A stretch of 64,000 nucleotides of DNA from UBA668 sp041918155 (GTDB lineage: Bacteria > Actinomycetota > Acidimicrobiia > Acidimicrobiales > Ilumatobacteraceae). The DNA lies in contig JAYRWH010000041.1 of NCBI GenBank assembly GCA_041918155.1, positions 1 through 64,000 of the forward strand, written 5' to 3'. Of this stretch, positions 44,107 through 52,316 are shown piece by piece (position 1 is the first letter of the stretch; each line of letters starts with the position of its first letter). A program made the position numbers and the translations under genes. The notes below the pieces were generated by a model. That model did no database searches. It was not told the origin of the DNA and saw nothing but the letters and a program-made list of their open reading frames with translations.

Positions 44107-44906
44107 CCGCCGCCGCCGAAACGCCCGCGCCGCAACCGGACAGCATCCAGCCCGGGCGAGGGACGTTCGCCGTTGCGATGGGCGCCACGGCCGCGTCCCT
44201 CATCGCCTTCGTGCTGCAGCTCGCGGCCGTCCCGACTTTGATCGTGTTTCTTGCCGCCACCGCGCTGGTGCGGCTCGACGCCCCGACCGAAAAGCTCGCC
44301 CGGCGGCTCATCATCCGCTTCGAGACCAACGTCACGGACGACGCTGACACGATCGAGCGGCGCCCGCGGGTGATGCTCGCGTTGTTCGCCCTCTTCCCGA
44401 TCGCGCTGGCGATCAACGCGTGGGAGACCGCCGGCCCCGACGACCAGTGGAACACAATGGCGGCAGCGATCACCGCCGGCGGCTGCTGGGTGGGATGGTC
44501 GTTCGCGCAACACGGCCGCGACATTGGCCGTCCGATTCGCTGGTTCCCGGCCTGGCTCGTGCTGTGCCTCGCCATCGGCGGCTTCCACACCATCGGCGGG
44601 CCGTTCCACGCCCGCTGGGCGGTGTGCGAGTCGCGCCTCACCGATGCCGTCACGGCCGGCCGACCCATCGACAAGGAATCCGTCGGTTGGCTGTGCTGGC
44701 CCGACACCCGCGAACGGGTGGTCGGCGGGCAAACCCGCCTGTACTTCGACGGCGGACTGAACTCCGACAACGGCGCCGGCCTGGTCCACAGCCCCGACGG
44801 GGCCATCGAGCATGCCGGCGGGATCCGCTCGTTGCGTGACCTCGGCGACGGCTGGTACTGGTTCGAGACCGGCTCGGTGCTGCGCGGCATCTGGTTCGAC
44901 GGCTGA
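44103..44906 (+). CDS. Unknown membrane protein
   Basis: A 267-residue protein that I do not recognise. The start at 44103 is the GTG overlapping the previous stop. About five predicted membrane helices cover residues 20-175. The C-terminal half (180-267) is a soluble domain with two Cys, W-L-C-W-P-D-T-R and aromatic residues (G-D-G-W-Y-W-F-E-T), probably outside the membrane. It shares a transcript with the hydrolase. No function can be proposed from sequence. Confidence 0.7.
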   Translation: MTAAAETPAPQPDSIQPGRGTFAVAMGATAASLIAFVLQLAAVPTLIVFLAATALVRLDAPTEKLARRLIIRFETNVTDDADTIERRPRVMLALFALFPIALAINAWETAGPDDQWNTMAAAITAGGCWVGWSFAQHGRDIGRPIRWFPAWLVLCLAIGGFHTIGGPFHARWAVCESRLTDAVTAGRPIDKESVGWLCWPDTRERVVGGQTRLYFDGGLNSDNGAGLVHSPDGAIEHAGGIRSLRDLGDGWYWFETGSVLRGIWFDG

Positions 44907-44928
44907 CACCCGCCGCCGGGACCCGGGG

Positions 44929-45453
44929 TCAACCGGGCGGGCTCACCGTCTTCGTCTTCTGTGCCACGACCTGGCCGTTCTTCACGGCCTCGATGTAGTA
45001 CGTGTGTGACGAGGCCGGGCAGCTCCAGTTGAGATCCATCGAACCCGTCAGCGGCAGGTCGGATTCGTATGCGCCGGGACTGTCGATGGCGATGATGACC
45101 GAATCGGCGTTCGTGACCTTCCACGTCACCCGCACGGTGAGCGGCGCCCCCTGGTAGGAGACATCGGTGGCCGGGCAGACTCCCGGGTCGGTGACCGACA
45201 TCGTGATCTGCGGCCCAGTGGCGGCCGGCTTGGTGGTCGGGGGCGCCGTGGCGCCCGGCTTGGTGGTGGGGGGCGCCGAGGCGCCCGGCGTGGTGGTGGC
45301 CGCGGCAGTGGCGCCCGGGGCGGAACTCGCGGTCGTGGACACCCCCGATGTCGAGGTGGAGGCCCCCGCCGAGTGGGAGGTGGACGAGGTGCAGGCGGCC
45401 GGCACCGCCAGTGCCAAGGCAGCAAGTGCGGCAGGGAGCAGGCGGCGGGACAT
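44929..45453 (-). CDS. Lipoprotein with Thr/Pro/Ala repeat linker
   Basis: A 174-residue lipoprotein. The signal peptide ends in A-L-A-V-P-A-A-C (lipobox, Cys about 22). A long linker of Ser/Thr/Ala and a 10-residue repeat (T-T-K-P-G-A-T-A-P-P type) runs to about residue 75. The remaining 95 residues look like a small beta-sandwich domain with two Cys, one in W-S-C-P and one in D-P-G-V-C-P, which could form a disulfide. An Ig- or fibronectin-type domain is likely. The function is unknown; cell-surface display is implied by the lipid anchor. TACACT lies 6 nt before the ATG. Confidence 0.72.
   Translation of the reverse strand: MSRRLLPAALAALALAVPAACTSSTSHSAGASTSTSGVSTTASSAPGATAAATTTPGASAPPTTKPGATAPPTTKPAATGPQITMSVTDPGVCPATDVSYQGAPLTVRVTWKVTNADSVIIAIDSPGAYESDLPLTGSMDLNWSCPASSHTYYIEAVKNGQVVAQKTKTVSPPG
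45218..45307. repeat. Three 30-bp imperfect tandem repeats inside a lipoprotein gene
   Basis: Units at 45218, 45248 and 45278 share the core GTGGCGCCCGGC-x-TGGTGGT. On the minus strand each encodes ten residues of the form T-T-K-P-G-A-T-A-P-P. Such repeats can change length by slippage and so change the spacer between the lipid anchor and the outer domain. Confidence 0.7.
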
Positions 45454-45459
45454 GGGCGG

Positions 45460-45465
45460 AGTGTA
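45460..45465 (-). promoter_or_regulatory. Leaderless -10 element of the repeat lipoprotein gene
   Basis: TACACT on the minus strand, 6 nt before the ATG at 45453. Confidence 0.45.
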
Positions 45466-45526
45466 AACCGTCCCGAACGCTGTGTGGGATCGATCCGGAA
45501 CCTCAGCGCCGAGCCAGTGCCAAGAC

Positions 45527-46159
45527 CTAGTGATAGAAGGGGTTCTCGCCCGACGTGTGGTCGGTGAGGTCGCGCACCCGCTCGACGGCCGCGAGCTGCT
45601 CGACGAGCATCGTCTGCACACCGTCGAGCATCGTCATCTTGCTCATCGAGCAGCCGTGGCAACCGCCACCCATGGTGAGGTACACGGTGCCCTCGTTGTC
45701 GTGGCCGACGAACGTGACGAAGCCGCCGTGCGCGGCGAGCGCCGGGTTGACCTCGGCGTCGATCACCCGCACGACTTCCGCACTCAGCACATCGTCGTGG
45801 ATCAGGCCCTCCACCACTGGCGGTTGCGGCTTGTTCGGGTTGCGGATCACGAGGCCGGCCGAGTCGCTGTGGTCGAGCGTCGCGCCTTCGAGCAGCTCCG
45901 CGCTGTCGGCGGGGATGATCACCTTCAGCGACTGCCCGCCGCCGGCGTGGGTGCGAACCTCGTCAGTGAGCGCGGCGCGCGTGACCACATCGAAGCTGAG
46001 GTCGTAGCGGAAGTCCTCTCCGCGTTTGCTGATGATCTCCAGGCGCAGGCCGAGGCGATCGCCATCGGCTTCGGTGTCGCGCAGTTCGACGAGCTTGGCG
46101 AGCGCGTCGGGCGTGATCGTGATGATCGAGTGAACGGCATTGGCGGCGAGGGGGCTCAC
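45527..46159 (-). CDS. NfuA-like iron-sulfur carrier protein
   Basis: A 210-residue protein. The N-terminal half resembles the A-type/HesB domain, but lacks the usual cysteines, and the C-terminal half is a NifU domain with the cluster-carrying C-H-G-C motif in G-G-G-C-H-G-C-S-M-S. This is the layout of NfuA, which passes 4Fe-4S clusters to apo-proteins. The start is placed at the GTG at 46159, because TAGCCT (46166-46171) leaves the usual 6-nt gap; the GTG at 46165 touches the box. It should serve enzymes such as the SdhB nearby. No isc or suf gene is in the window. Confidence 0.85.
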   Translation of the reverse strand: MSPLAANAVHSIITITPDALAKLVELRDTEADGDRLGLRLEIISKRGEDFRYDLSFDVVTRAALTDEVRTHAGGGQSLKVIIPADSAELLEGATLDHSDSAGLVIRNPNKPQPPVVEGLIHDDVLSAEVVRVIDAEVNPALAAHGGFVTFVGHDNEGTVYLTMGGGCHGCSMSKMTMLDGVQTMLVEQLAAVERVRDLTDHTSGENPFYH

Positions 46160-46165
46160 GGGCAC

Positions 46166-46171
46166 AGGCTA
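46166..46171 (-). promoter_or_regulatory. Leaderless -10 element of the NfuA-like gene
   Basis: TAGCCT on the minus strand, 6 nt before the GTG at 46159. Confidence 0.45.
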
Positions 46172-46267
46172 CCCCCACCCATCAAGATGTTAGGTGTGCC
46201 TCACGCCCGGGGACAGCCGGCCAGCCGCGCCGCGAATACCGGAGGCAGGGATGACAGAATCGCAGCC

Positions 46268-47344
46268 ATGCATTCCACCTCCCACCGCCTTCGTCGAGTC
46301 GGCGCCGGCCTGCTCGCGGTCGCTGCCCTCACCGTCGCCGCGTGCAGCAGCGACACGGCCGACTCCGGCCCGGCCACGACCACCACCCTCGCCCTCTCCA
46401 CCTTGCCGGCGACGCTGCCCCCCACGACGCCCCCGAGCACCGAGCTCGCCACCACCACCACGGAGGCACCCAAGCCCAAGTTCCCGCTCACGGGCCTCGA
46501 CGTCACCGACCCCGCAGTCGCCGCCCGCCCGGCGATGGTGGCCAAGATCGGCAACTACGACAAGCACCCGCAGACGGGCCTCAACGAGGCCGACATCGTC
46601 TTCGAAGAGATCATCAATGCTCAGATCACCCGATTCGCGGCCGTGTTCCACAGCACCACCCCCGCTGATGTCGTCGGGCCGATCCGCTCGGGCCGCCGCC
46701 AGGACGTGAACCTGCTCAGCTCGCTGAACCACCCGATCCTCGCCTGGGCAGGCGGCAACCCGGCCGTCACCAACGAGATCGACGACAGCACCCTGATCAA
46801 CATGAACATGACCCACTGCAACGGGGCCTGTTTCCGCGTCGACTTCGACAAGGGTCCGTACGACCTGTACTTCGACATCGAGAAGGCCTGGACGGTCGCC
46901 CCCGAGGGTGGGCAGACGCCGCCGCCGCAGTTCCAGTACCGCGCCGCCGACGGCGCGCTGCAGGGCACGCCGGCAACTTCTGTCGAGCTGAACCTCGACT
47001 CGTACAAGGTGGCGTGGACGTACAACGCCGACACCGGTCTGTACGAGCGCGAGCAGAACCGCAAGGCCGACAAGGAGCGCAACGGCGATCTTGTCACCAC
47101 GAACAACGTCCTCATCCTGGTGATGGTGTACAAGGCGGGCCTCGGCAGCCCCGACGCGCAGAGCCTCGGCACGGGCGAGGCCTACCTGCTGACGGCCGGC
47201 ACCGTGGTGCACGGCACCTGGACCCGTGCGGACAACATGGCGCCGTTCACGCTCACCAGCGATGCCGGTGAGATCATGCTGCTCACCCCAGGCCGCACGT
47301 TCGTCGAGCTGCCGCGCAAGGACGGCCCGATCGCCGTCACCTGA
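46268..47344 (+). CDS. DUF3048 lipoprotein
   Basis: A 358-residue lipoprotein. The lipobox is T-V-A-A-C (Cys about 26), then a Thr/Pro linker to residue 75. Two beta-rich domains follow, typical of DUF3048 (YerB-like): the first with P-L-T-G-L-D-V-T-D-P and R-P-A-M-V-A-K-I-G-N, the second with Y-K-V-A-W-T-Y-N-A-D-T-G-L-Y-E-R. Family members are widespread in Gram-positive bacteria; the role is unknown. Conserved R-S-G-R-R and W-A-G-G-N-P segments are visible. CAGAAT ends 7 nt before the ATG. Confidence 0.85.
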   Translation: MHSTSHRLRRVGAGLLAVAALTVAACSSDTADSGPATTTTLALSTLPATLPPTTPPSTELATTTTEAPKPKFPLTGLDVTDPAVAARPAMVAKIGNYDKHPQTGLNEADIVFEEIINAQITRFAAVFHSTTPADVVGPIRSGRRQDVNLLSSLNHPILAWAGGNPAVTNEIDDSTLINMNMTHCNGACFRVDFDKGPYDLYFDIEKAWTVAPEGGQTPPPQFQYRAADGALQGTPATSVELNLDSYKVAWTYNADTGLYEREQNRKADKERNGDLVTTNNVLILVMVYKAGLGSPDAQSLGTGEAYLLTAGTVVHGTWTRADNMAPFTLTSDAGEIMLLTPGRTFVELPRKDGPIAVT

Positions 47345-47380
47345 CCGGCGCGGGTTCCCTGCGTGGGCGGCACGCCTCGC

Positions 47381-47386
47381 TAGCCT
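47381..47386 (+). promoter_or_regulatory. Leaderless -10 element of the CDF transporter gene
   Basis: TAGCCT ends 7 nt before the GTG at 47394. Confidence 0.5.
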
Positions 47387-47393
47387 GACCGCT

Positions 47394-48311
47394 GTGCAGG
47401 ACGGAAGCCGCAAAGCCATCATCGCCGCGTTCTTCGCCAACCTCGGCATTGCCGCGGCCAAATTCGTGGGCTTCGTGCTCACCGGTTCGGCCGGGTTGTT
47501 GGCCGAGGCCGGGCACAGCGTGGCCGACACCGGCAACCAAGGACTGCTCATGTTCGGCTCAAAGCGCGGCAGCCGCGCCGCCGACCGTGCGCACCCCTTC
47601 GGCTACGGGCCCGAACGCTACTTCTGGTCGTTCATCGTCGCCCTCGTGCTGTTCAGCATGGGCGGGCTGTTCGCCCTCTACGAAGGCATCAGCAAGCTCG
47701 GCCACCCGCACGAGATCGAGAGCGCCGTGATCGCCTATGTGATCCTCGGCCTTTCGATCGTGCTGGAGACGTTTTCGCTGCGCACCGCCGTGCGCGAGGC
47801 CAACCATGTGCGCGCCGGGCGCAGTTGGTGGCAGTTCATCCGCACGGCCAAGGCCCCCGAACTACCGGTCGTGCTGCTCGAAGATGTCGGGGCCGAGGCC
47901 GGTCTGCTGTTCGCCTTGTTCGGTCTGACGATGGCGGAGATCACCGGCAACCCGCGGTGGGATGCCGTCGGTTCGATCGCCATCGGCCTGCTGCTCGTGG
48001 TGATCGCAATCATCCTGGCCGCGGAGATGAAGGGCCTGCTCATCGGCGAGGCCGCCGACGACGCGACGCTCACGGCGGTCGAGGTCGCGATCGAGGGCGG
48101 CGACGAGGTGCTCGGCGTCATCCACCTGCGCACGATGCATCTCGGCCCTGATCAGCTGCTGGTGGCCGCGAAGGTCGAGTTCGACCACGCACTGTCGGTC
48201 GCTGGGTTGGCCGCGGCCATCGACACCACCGAGGCGCGCCTGCGCGTCGCCGTGCCGATCGCCACGACGGTGTACATCGAGCCCGACATCCGTCGCGCCA
48301 CCGACGCCTGA
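47394..48311 (+). CDS. Cation diffusion facilitator transporter
   Basis: A 305-residue CDF exporter with six membrane helices (1-210) and a C-terminal cytoplasmic ferredoxin-like domain (220-305). The metal-site motif H-S-V-A-D lies in the second helix, while the equivalent of the second site carries E-D-V-G-A-E. The conserved H-P-F-G-Y-G-P-E-R-Y segment follows the second helix. The family moves Zn2+, Cd2+, Co2+ or Fe2+/Mn2+ out against protons; the metal is not determined. The start follows a -10 box. Confidence 0.88.
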   Translation: MQDGSRKAIIAAFFANLGIAAAKFVGFVLTGSAGLLAEAGHSVADTGNQGLLMFGSKRGSRAADRAHPFGYGPERYFWSFIVALVLFSMGGLFALYEGISKLGHPHEIESAVIAYVILGLSIVLETFSLRTAVREANHVRAGRSWWQFIRTAKAPELPVVLLEDVGAEAGLLFALFGLTMAEITGNPRWDAVGSIAIGLLLVVIAIILAAEMKGLLIGEAADDATLTAVEVAIEGGDEVLGVIHLRTMHLGPDQLLVAAKVEFDHALSVAGLAAAIDTTEARLRVAVPIATTVYIEPDIRRATDA

Positions 48312-48324
48312 AAGCCACCCGCGC

Positions 48325-48330
48325 TACACT
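48325..48330 (+). promoter_or_regulatory. Promoter -10 of the thiamine operon
   Basis: TACACT. The start of transcription near 48337 places the full TPP riboswitch in the leader. Confidence 0.5.
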
Positions 48331-48343
48331 GCGCATTCAACCA

Positions 48344-48430
48344 ATACGGGGAGCTCGCTGGGGCGGGCTGAGAGGGTGGCCGGACGCCACCGACCCGAGA
48401 ACCTGATCTGGGTAATGCCAGCGGAGGGAA
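48344..48430 (+). ncRNA. TPP riboswitch (THI box)
   Basis: A complete THI element: GGGGAGC at the 5' side, the conserved GGGCTGAGAGGG, the stem of GTGGCC and its partner, GAACCTGATCTGGGTAATGCC and GCGGAGGGAAGCC at the end. The AUG begins 4 nt later. The GGAGGG Shine-Dalgarno lies within the aptamer's 3' part, so TPP binding should close the ribosome site directly, with no room for a separate expression platform. It controls the thiamine salvage operon that follows. Confidence 0.95.
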
Positions 48431-48434
48431 GCCA

Positions 48435-49103
48435 ATGGGCACAGTCGCAGTGGTAGTCGTCGGCGGAGGTCCCCTCTCGCCGCGTGCCATCGAAGCCTGG
48501 GAGGCAGCCGCCAACGATGGCGACACCGTCGTGATCGCCGCCGACAGTGGGCTCGACCACGCGGTGGCGGCGGGGCTGCGGCCCGATCGGCTCGTGGGCG
48601 ATCTCGACAGCATCAGCGCGTCCGGCCGGATGTGGGCCTACGCCCACGGCACAGTGGTGGAGGAACACCCCCCGGCCAAGGACGAGACCGATACCGAGCT
48701 GGCGCTCGCGTCGGCGGTGGCGGACACGGAGGTCAGTGACCTGTTGCTGCTCGGCGGCCTCGACCCGCTCGTCGACGACCGCCTCGACCACCTGCTCGGC
48801 ACCCTGCTCGTGCTCGGGCATCCCACCCTCGGCCGGTTCGCATCCGTCCGGGCCGTGCTCGGCGGCAGCGCGGTAGCCGTGCTGCACCCCGGCCGCATCA
48901 CCGACCTGCCGCTCGCCGCCGGCCAGGTGTTCTCCCTCCTCGCGCTCCACGGGCCGTGCCGCGGGGTCACGCTCACGGGCGCCCGCTGGCCGCTCGCCGA
49001 GGCCTCGATGACAGGTTTCGAAGCCCGCGGTCTCAGCAATGTCTCCACCGGCGACACCACCGCAGGCGTCGCCGAAGGAACCATCACGGTGGTCATCCCA
49101 TGA
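48435..49103 (+). CDS. Thiamine pyrophosphokinase
   Basis: A 222-residue enzyme that transfers a diphosphate from ATP to thiamine, giving TPP. The G-D-L-D-S motif near residue 55 and the K-D-E-T-D-T-E motif, both holding Mg/ATP, and the G-G-L-D-P-L-V-D-D-R-L-D-H segment are the family hallmarks. The TPP riboswitch directly in front confirms the role. Its stop overlaps the ATG of the ThiB-like gene. With the transporter behind it, this operon gives uptake and activation of thiamine in one unit. Confidence 0.93.
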   Translation: MGTVAVVVVGGGPLSPRAIEAWEAAANDGDTVVIAADSGLDHAVAAGLRPDRLVGDLDSISASGRMWAYAHGTVVEEHPPAKDETDTELALASAVADTEVSDLLLLGGLDPLVDDRLDHLLGTLLVLGHPTLGRFASVRAVLGGSAVAVLHPGRITDLPLAAGQVFSLLALHGPCRGVTLTGARWPLAEASMTGFEARGLSNVSTGDTTAGVAEGTITVVIP

Positions 49104-50116
49104 GCCGCACGCTCTCGTTCGCCGGCCTTGTGCTGGCGGGGCTCGCCGTCGCCTCGTGCGGCGACGCGGCGACGCCGGCGGGCAGCAGTGGCGCGGGGAC
49201 GACGATCACGCTCGTCACCTACTCGTCGTTCCCCACCGAGGGCACGCCCCTCAACGACGCGCTCGCCGAGTTCGCCGCCGACACCGGCATCACGGTGCGC
49301 ATCGTCACCGCCGGCGACGCGGGCACCATGGTCACCAAGGCGGTGCTCACCGCCGGCAACCCCGAGGGCGACGTGATGTGGGGCGTCGACAACACCCTGC
49401 TCTCCGCGGCCACCGACGGCGGGATCTTCACCGGCGGAACCACCGCGGTCGACTTCGGCGACGTGTGCGTGAACTACGACATCGCCTGGTTCGCCGATCG
49501 CTCCATCGCGCCGCCGGCCACTCTCGAGGATCTGCTGCAGCCCGAGTACGCCGACCTGCTCGTGGTGGAGGATCCGTCGGCCTCCTCCCCTGGCCTCGCG
49601 TTCCTGCTGGCCACGATCGCCGCCATGGGCGACGGCTGGCAGGATTACTGGCGGGCGCTGAAGGCCAACGGCGTGGAGGTCGCCGACAGCTGGGACGTCG
49701 CGTATTACGAGCGCTTCAGCGGCGCCGCGGGCAGCGACGGCGACAGGCCGTTGGTGGTCAGCTACGGCAGCAGCCCGCCCGCCGAAGTTGTGTTCGCCGA
49801 TCCGCCACGCACCGACGCGCCGACCGGCGTTGCCGCGGGCACATGTTTCCGCCAGACCGAGTACGCGGGTGTACTGCGCGGCACCGACCACCCGGATGAA
49901 GCCGCCCGCCTGGTGGACTTCCTCGCCAGTGAACGCTTCCAGCAGGAACTGCCGCTCACCCTGTTTGTGTACCCGATCGACCCGGCGGTGCGGCTGCCGG
50001 AGGTGTTCACGAAGTTCGCCGTCGTTCCCGACGATCCGTACACCCTCGACCCGGCCGACATCGCGGCCAACCGCGAGCAGTGGCAGGACGAGTGGAACGG
50101 CATCGTCCTGCGCTGA
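49100..50116 (+). CDS. thiB: Thiamine ABC transporter substrate-binding lipoprotein
   Basis: A 338-residue lipoprotein with signal peptide and lipobox L-A-V-A-S-C, then a periplasmic-binding-protein fold of the iron/thiamine type. V-T-Y-S-S-F-P-T, G-D-V-M-W-G-V-D-N-T and F-G-D-V-C-V-N-Y-D correspond to ThiB segments, and a Trp/Tyr-rich region (W-D-V-A-Y-Y-E-R-F) would stack on thiamine. The ATG overlaps the kinase stop by 4 nt. Binding of thiamine rather than another pyrimidine is inferred from the riboswitch and from ThiP/ThiQ partners. Confidence 0.9.
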   Translation: MSRTLSFAGLVLAGLAVASCGDAATPAGSSGAGTTITLVTYSSFPTEGTPLNDALAEFAADTGITVRIVTAGDAGTMVTKAVLTAGNPEGDVMWGVDNTLLSAATDGGIFTGGTTAVDFGDVCVNYDIAWFADRSIAPPATLEDLLQPEYADLLVVEDPSASSPGLAFLLATIAAMGDGWQDYWRALKANGVEVADSWDVAYYERFSGAAGSDGDRPLVVSYGSSPPAEVVFADPPRTDAPTGVAAGTCFRQTEYAGVLRGTDHPDEAARLVDFLASERFQQELPLTLFVYPIDPAVRLPEVFTKFAVVPDDPYTLDPADIAANREQWQDEWNGIVLR

Positions 50117-51705
50117 ACCGGCTGCCCCGCTGGGCCGGCCCTGCCCTCGCGGCGGCACCCGCGGTGGGGTTGGCCGTGTTCTTCGTGTGGCCGGTGGCCA
50201 CCCTGCTCGCGCGGGTGCTCGCGCCAAGATCGTTCACCGATGCGTTGGGCTCCGCCGGGCTCGGGCGGGTGCTGTGGTTCACCGCGTGGCAGGCTGTGGT
50301 GAGCACCGCGCTCACCCTGGTGGCGGGGTTTGCCCCGGCCTACGTACTCGCCCGCTACCGCTTCCGCGGACGACGCGCCGTGCTCGCGATCGTGACCGTG
50401 CCGTTCATGTTGCCCACCGTCGTGGTGGGCGCGGCGTTCCTGGCGCTGTTGCCGGAGTCGTGGCACGACACGGCGCGGGCCGTGATCATCGCCCATGTGT
50501 TCTTCAACGTGGCCGTGGTGGTGCGCTTGCTCGCGCCGCTGTGGGGCGCGCTGCCCATGGATCTCACCGCCGCAGCACGCACGCTCGGCGCGCGGCCGTG
50601 GCAGGTGGTGCGCCATGTCGTGCTGCCCCTCCTGCGGCCGGCGCTGTGGGCCGCGGCGACCGTCGTGTTCCTGTTCACGTTCACCGCGTTCGGCACGGTG
50701 CGCTTGCTCGGCGGGCCGGGCAACACCACCATCGAGGTGGAGATCGCCCGCCGCGCCACCCAGTTGGGTGACATCGACGGCGCGGCGGTGCTGTCGGTGC
50801 TGCAGTTGGTCATGCTCGGCATCGTGATCGCACTCGCGGCGCGCTTTCAGCGGCGGGCGGCGGTCGCGTTGCCAGGCGCGCCCGCGGTTCGGAGTGCCCG
50901 CACCGCTCGACAACGGCTTCTCGTCGGGTCCGTGGCCGTCATCACTGCGGTGGCGATGGTGGCCCCGCCGGCGGTGATGGTGGCCCGCTCGCTGCGGCTG
51001 GACGGTTCGTGGTCGCTCACCGCGTGGCACACGCTCGGCCGCACCGAGGTGCGCCCCGGCGTCAGCCTCGGCGTCGACCCGCTGGCCTCGCTGTTCATTT
51101 CGCTGCGCTTCGCCGCGGTAGCCACGGCGATCAGCGTCGCCGTCGGTGGGCTTGCCGCACTGGCGATCGGCGCGGCCCGCCGCCACGGGCGGCTGCTCGA
51201 CATCGGCCTGATGCTGCCGCTCGGCACGTCCGCCGTGACGATCGGCCTCGGGGTGCTCATCACGTTCGACACCGCGCCGTACGACTGGCGCGCTGAGTGG
51301 TGGCTGATCCCCGTGGGCCACGCGCTCGTGGCCACCCCGTTCGTCGTGCGCGCGCTCGTGCCCGTACTGCGTGCGATCCCGCCCGATCAGCGGGCCGCGG
51401 CGGCTGTGCTCGGAGCATCACCGTGGCGCGCGTGGTGGCACGTCGACGTGCGCCGCGTCGCGGCCCCACTCGTCGGCGCTGCCGGGCTGGCCGCGGCGAT
51501 CTCGCTCGGGGAGTTCGGGGCCACGACATTCCTGACTCGCTCAGGCCGCGAGACGATGCCGATTGCGATTGCCCGCCTGCTGGGGCACGCGGGGCAGATC
51601 CCGCGTGCGCAGGCGTTCGCGCTGGCGTCGATGCTGCTCGTGGTGACCGCCGCGATCGCCGCCGCGGCGGACCGAACGGAGGTCTTCGATGCTCGAGGCA
51701 CGTGA
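50092..51705 (+). CDS. thiP: Thiamine ABC transporter permease (fused two-domain)
   Basis: A 537-residue permease with two fused halves, each with about six membrane helices and an E-A-A-x3-G-like coupling loop: A-A-R-T-L-G-A-R-P-W in the first half and A-A-A-V-L-G-A-S-P-W in the second. This is the ThiP/FbpB layout. The GTG at 50092 gives a 25-nt overlap with the thiB-like gene; a CTG at 50113 overlapping the TGA, or the GTG at 50080, are other options, so the start is uncertain by up to a few residues. Confidence 0.88.
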   Translation: MERHRPALNRLPRWAGPALAAAPAVGLAVFFVWPVATLLARVLAPRSFTDALGSAGLGRVLWFTAWQAVVSTALTLVAGFAPAYVLARYRFRGRRAVLAIVTVPFMLPTVVVGAAFLALLPESWHDTARAVIIAHVFFNVAVVVRLLAPLWGALPMDLTAAARTLGARPWQVVRHVVLPLLRPALWAAATVVFLFTFTAFGTVRLLGGPGNTTIEVEIARRATQLGDIDGAAVLSVLQLVMLGIVIALAARFQRRAAVALPGAPAVRSARTARQRLLVGSVAVITAVAMVAPPAVMVARSLRLDGSWSLTAWHTLGRTEVRPGVSLGVDPLASLFISLRFAAVATAISVAVGGLAALAIGAARRHGRLLDIGLMLPLGTSAVTIGLGVLITFDTAPYDWRAEWWLIPVGHALVATPFVVRALVPVLRAIPPDQRAAAAVLGASPWRAWWHVDVRRVAAPLVGAAGLAAAISLGEFGATTFLTRSGRETMPIAIARLLGHAGQIPRAQAFALASMLLVVTAAIAAAADRTEVFDARGT

Positions 51706-52312
51706 CATCACCGTTCGCTTCAGCGAGCGCACGGTGCTCGATGACGTGTCGCTGACCGTCGCCGACGGCGAAGTGGTCGCCGTGCTCGGCCCGGCGGGTA
51801 TCGGCAAGAGCACCCTGCTGCGTGTGCTCGCCGGCCTGCTCGTTGCGGATGCGGGCAGTGTGTGGCTGGACGGTGCCGACATCACCCGCCTGCCGTCGCA
51901 CCGGCGCGACATCGGCCTGGTGTTCCAGGACGAGCAGTTGTTCCCACACCTCGATGTCGCGGCCAACATCGGATTCGGGTTGCGCATGCAGGGGGCGACG
52001 CGGGCGGCGACGGCAGCCAGGGTGACCGAGCTGCTCGCGCTCGTCGGACTGGCCGGCTTCGAGCACCGCCGGGTGACGAGCCTCAGCGGCGGTGAGGCCA
52101 AGCGCATCGCACTCGCCCGCTCGCTGGCGCCGCGGCCGCGCGTGCTCCTGCTCGACGAGCCGCTCACCGGCCTGGATCGTGACCTGCACGATCGTCTCGC
52201 CGCCGAGGTGGCGACGCTGCTGCGCGCCACTTGCACGACGGCGCTACTCGTCACCCACGACCGCGACGAGGCGGCTGCAATCGCCGACCGTACTGTCGTG
52301 CTGGCAAGCTGA
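51689..52312 (+). CDS. thiQ: Thiamine ABC transporter ATP-binding protein
   Basis: A 207-residue ATPase with Walker A G-P-A-G-I-G-K-S-T, signature L-S-G-G-E-A-K-R, Walker B L-L-L-D-E-P and the H-loop T-H-D. It is a short ATPase without the regulatory C-terminal domain of sugar or iron types, as for ThiQ. It overlaps the permease by 17 nt and has ACGGAGG upstream. It completes the transporter of the operon; the next gene starts 4 nt after its stop. Confidence 0.88.
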   Translation: MLEARDITVRFSERTVLDDVSLTVADGEVVAVLGPAGIGKSTLLRVLAGLLVADAGSVWLDGADITRLPSHRRDIGLVFQDEQLFPHLDVAANIGFGLRMQGATRAATAARVTELLALVGLAGFEHRRVTSLSGGEAKRIALARSLAPRPRVLLLDEPLTGLDRDLHDRLAAEVATLLRATCTTALLVTHDRDEAAAIADRTVVLAS

Positions 52313-52316
52313 GGCG

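Noticed and set aside
45218..45307. Short repeat array that could be read as a CRISPR-like or minisatellite locus
   Set aside because: Units are 30 bp in tandem with no spacers, in frame in a lipoprotein gene, encoding a Thr/Pro linker.
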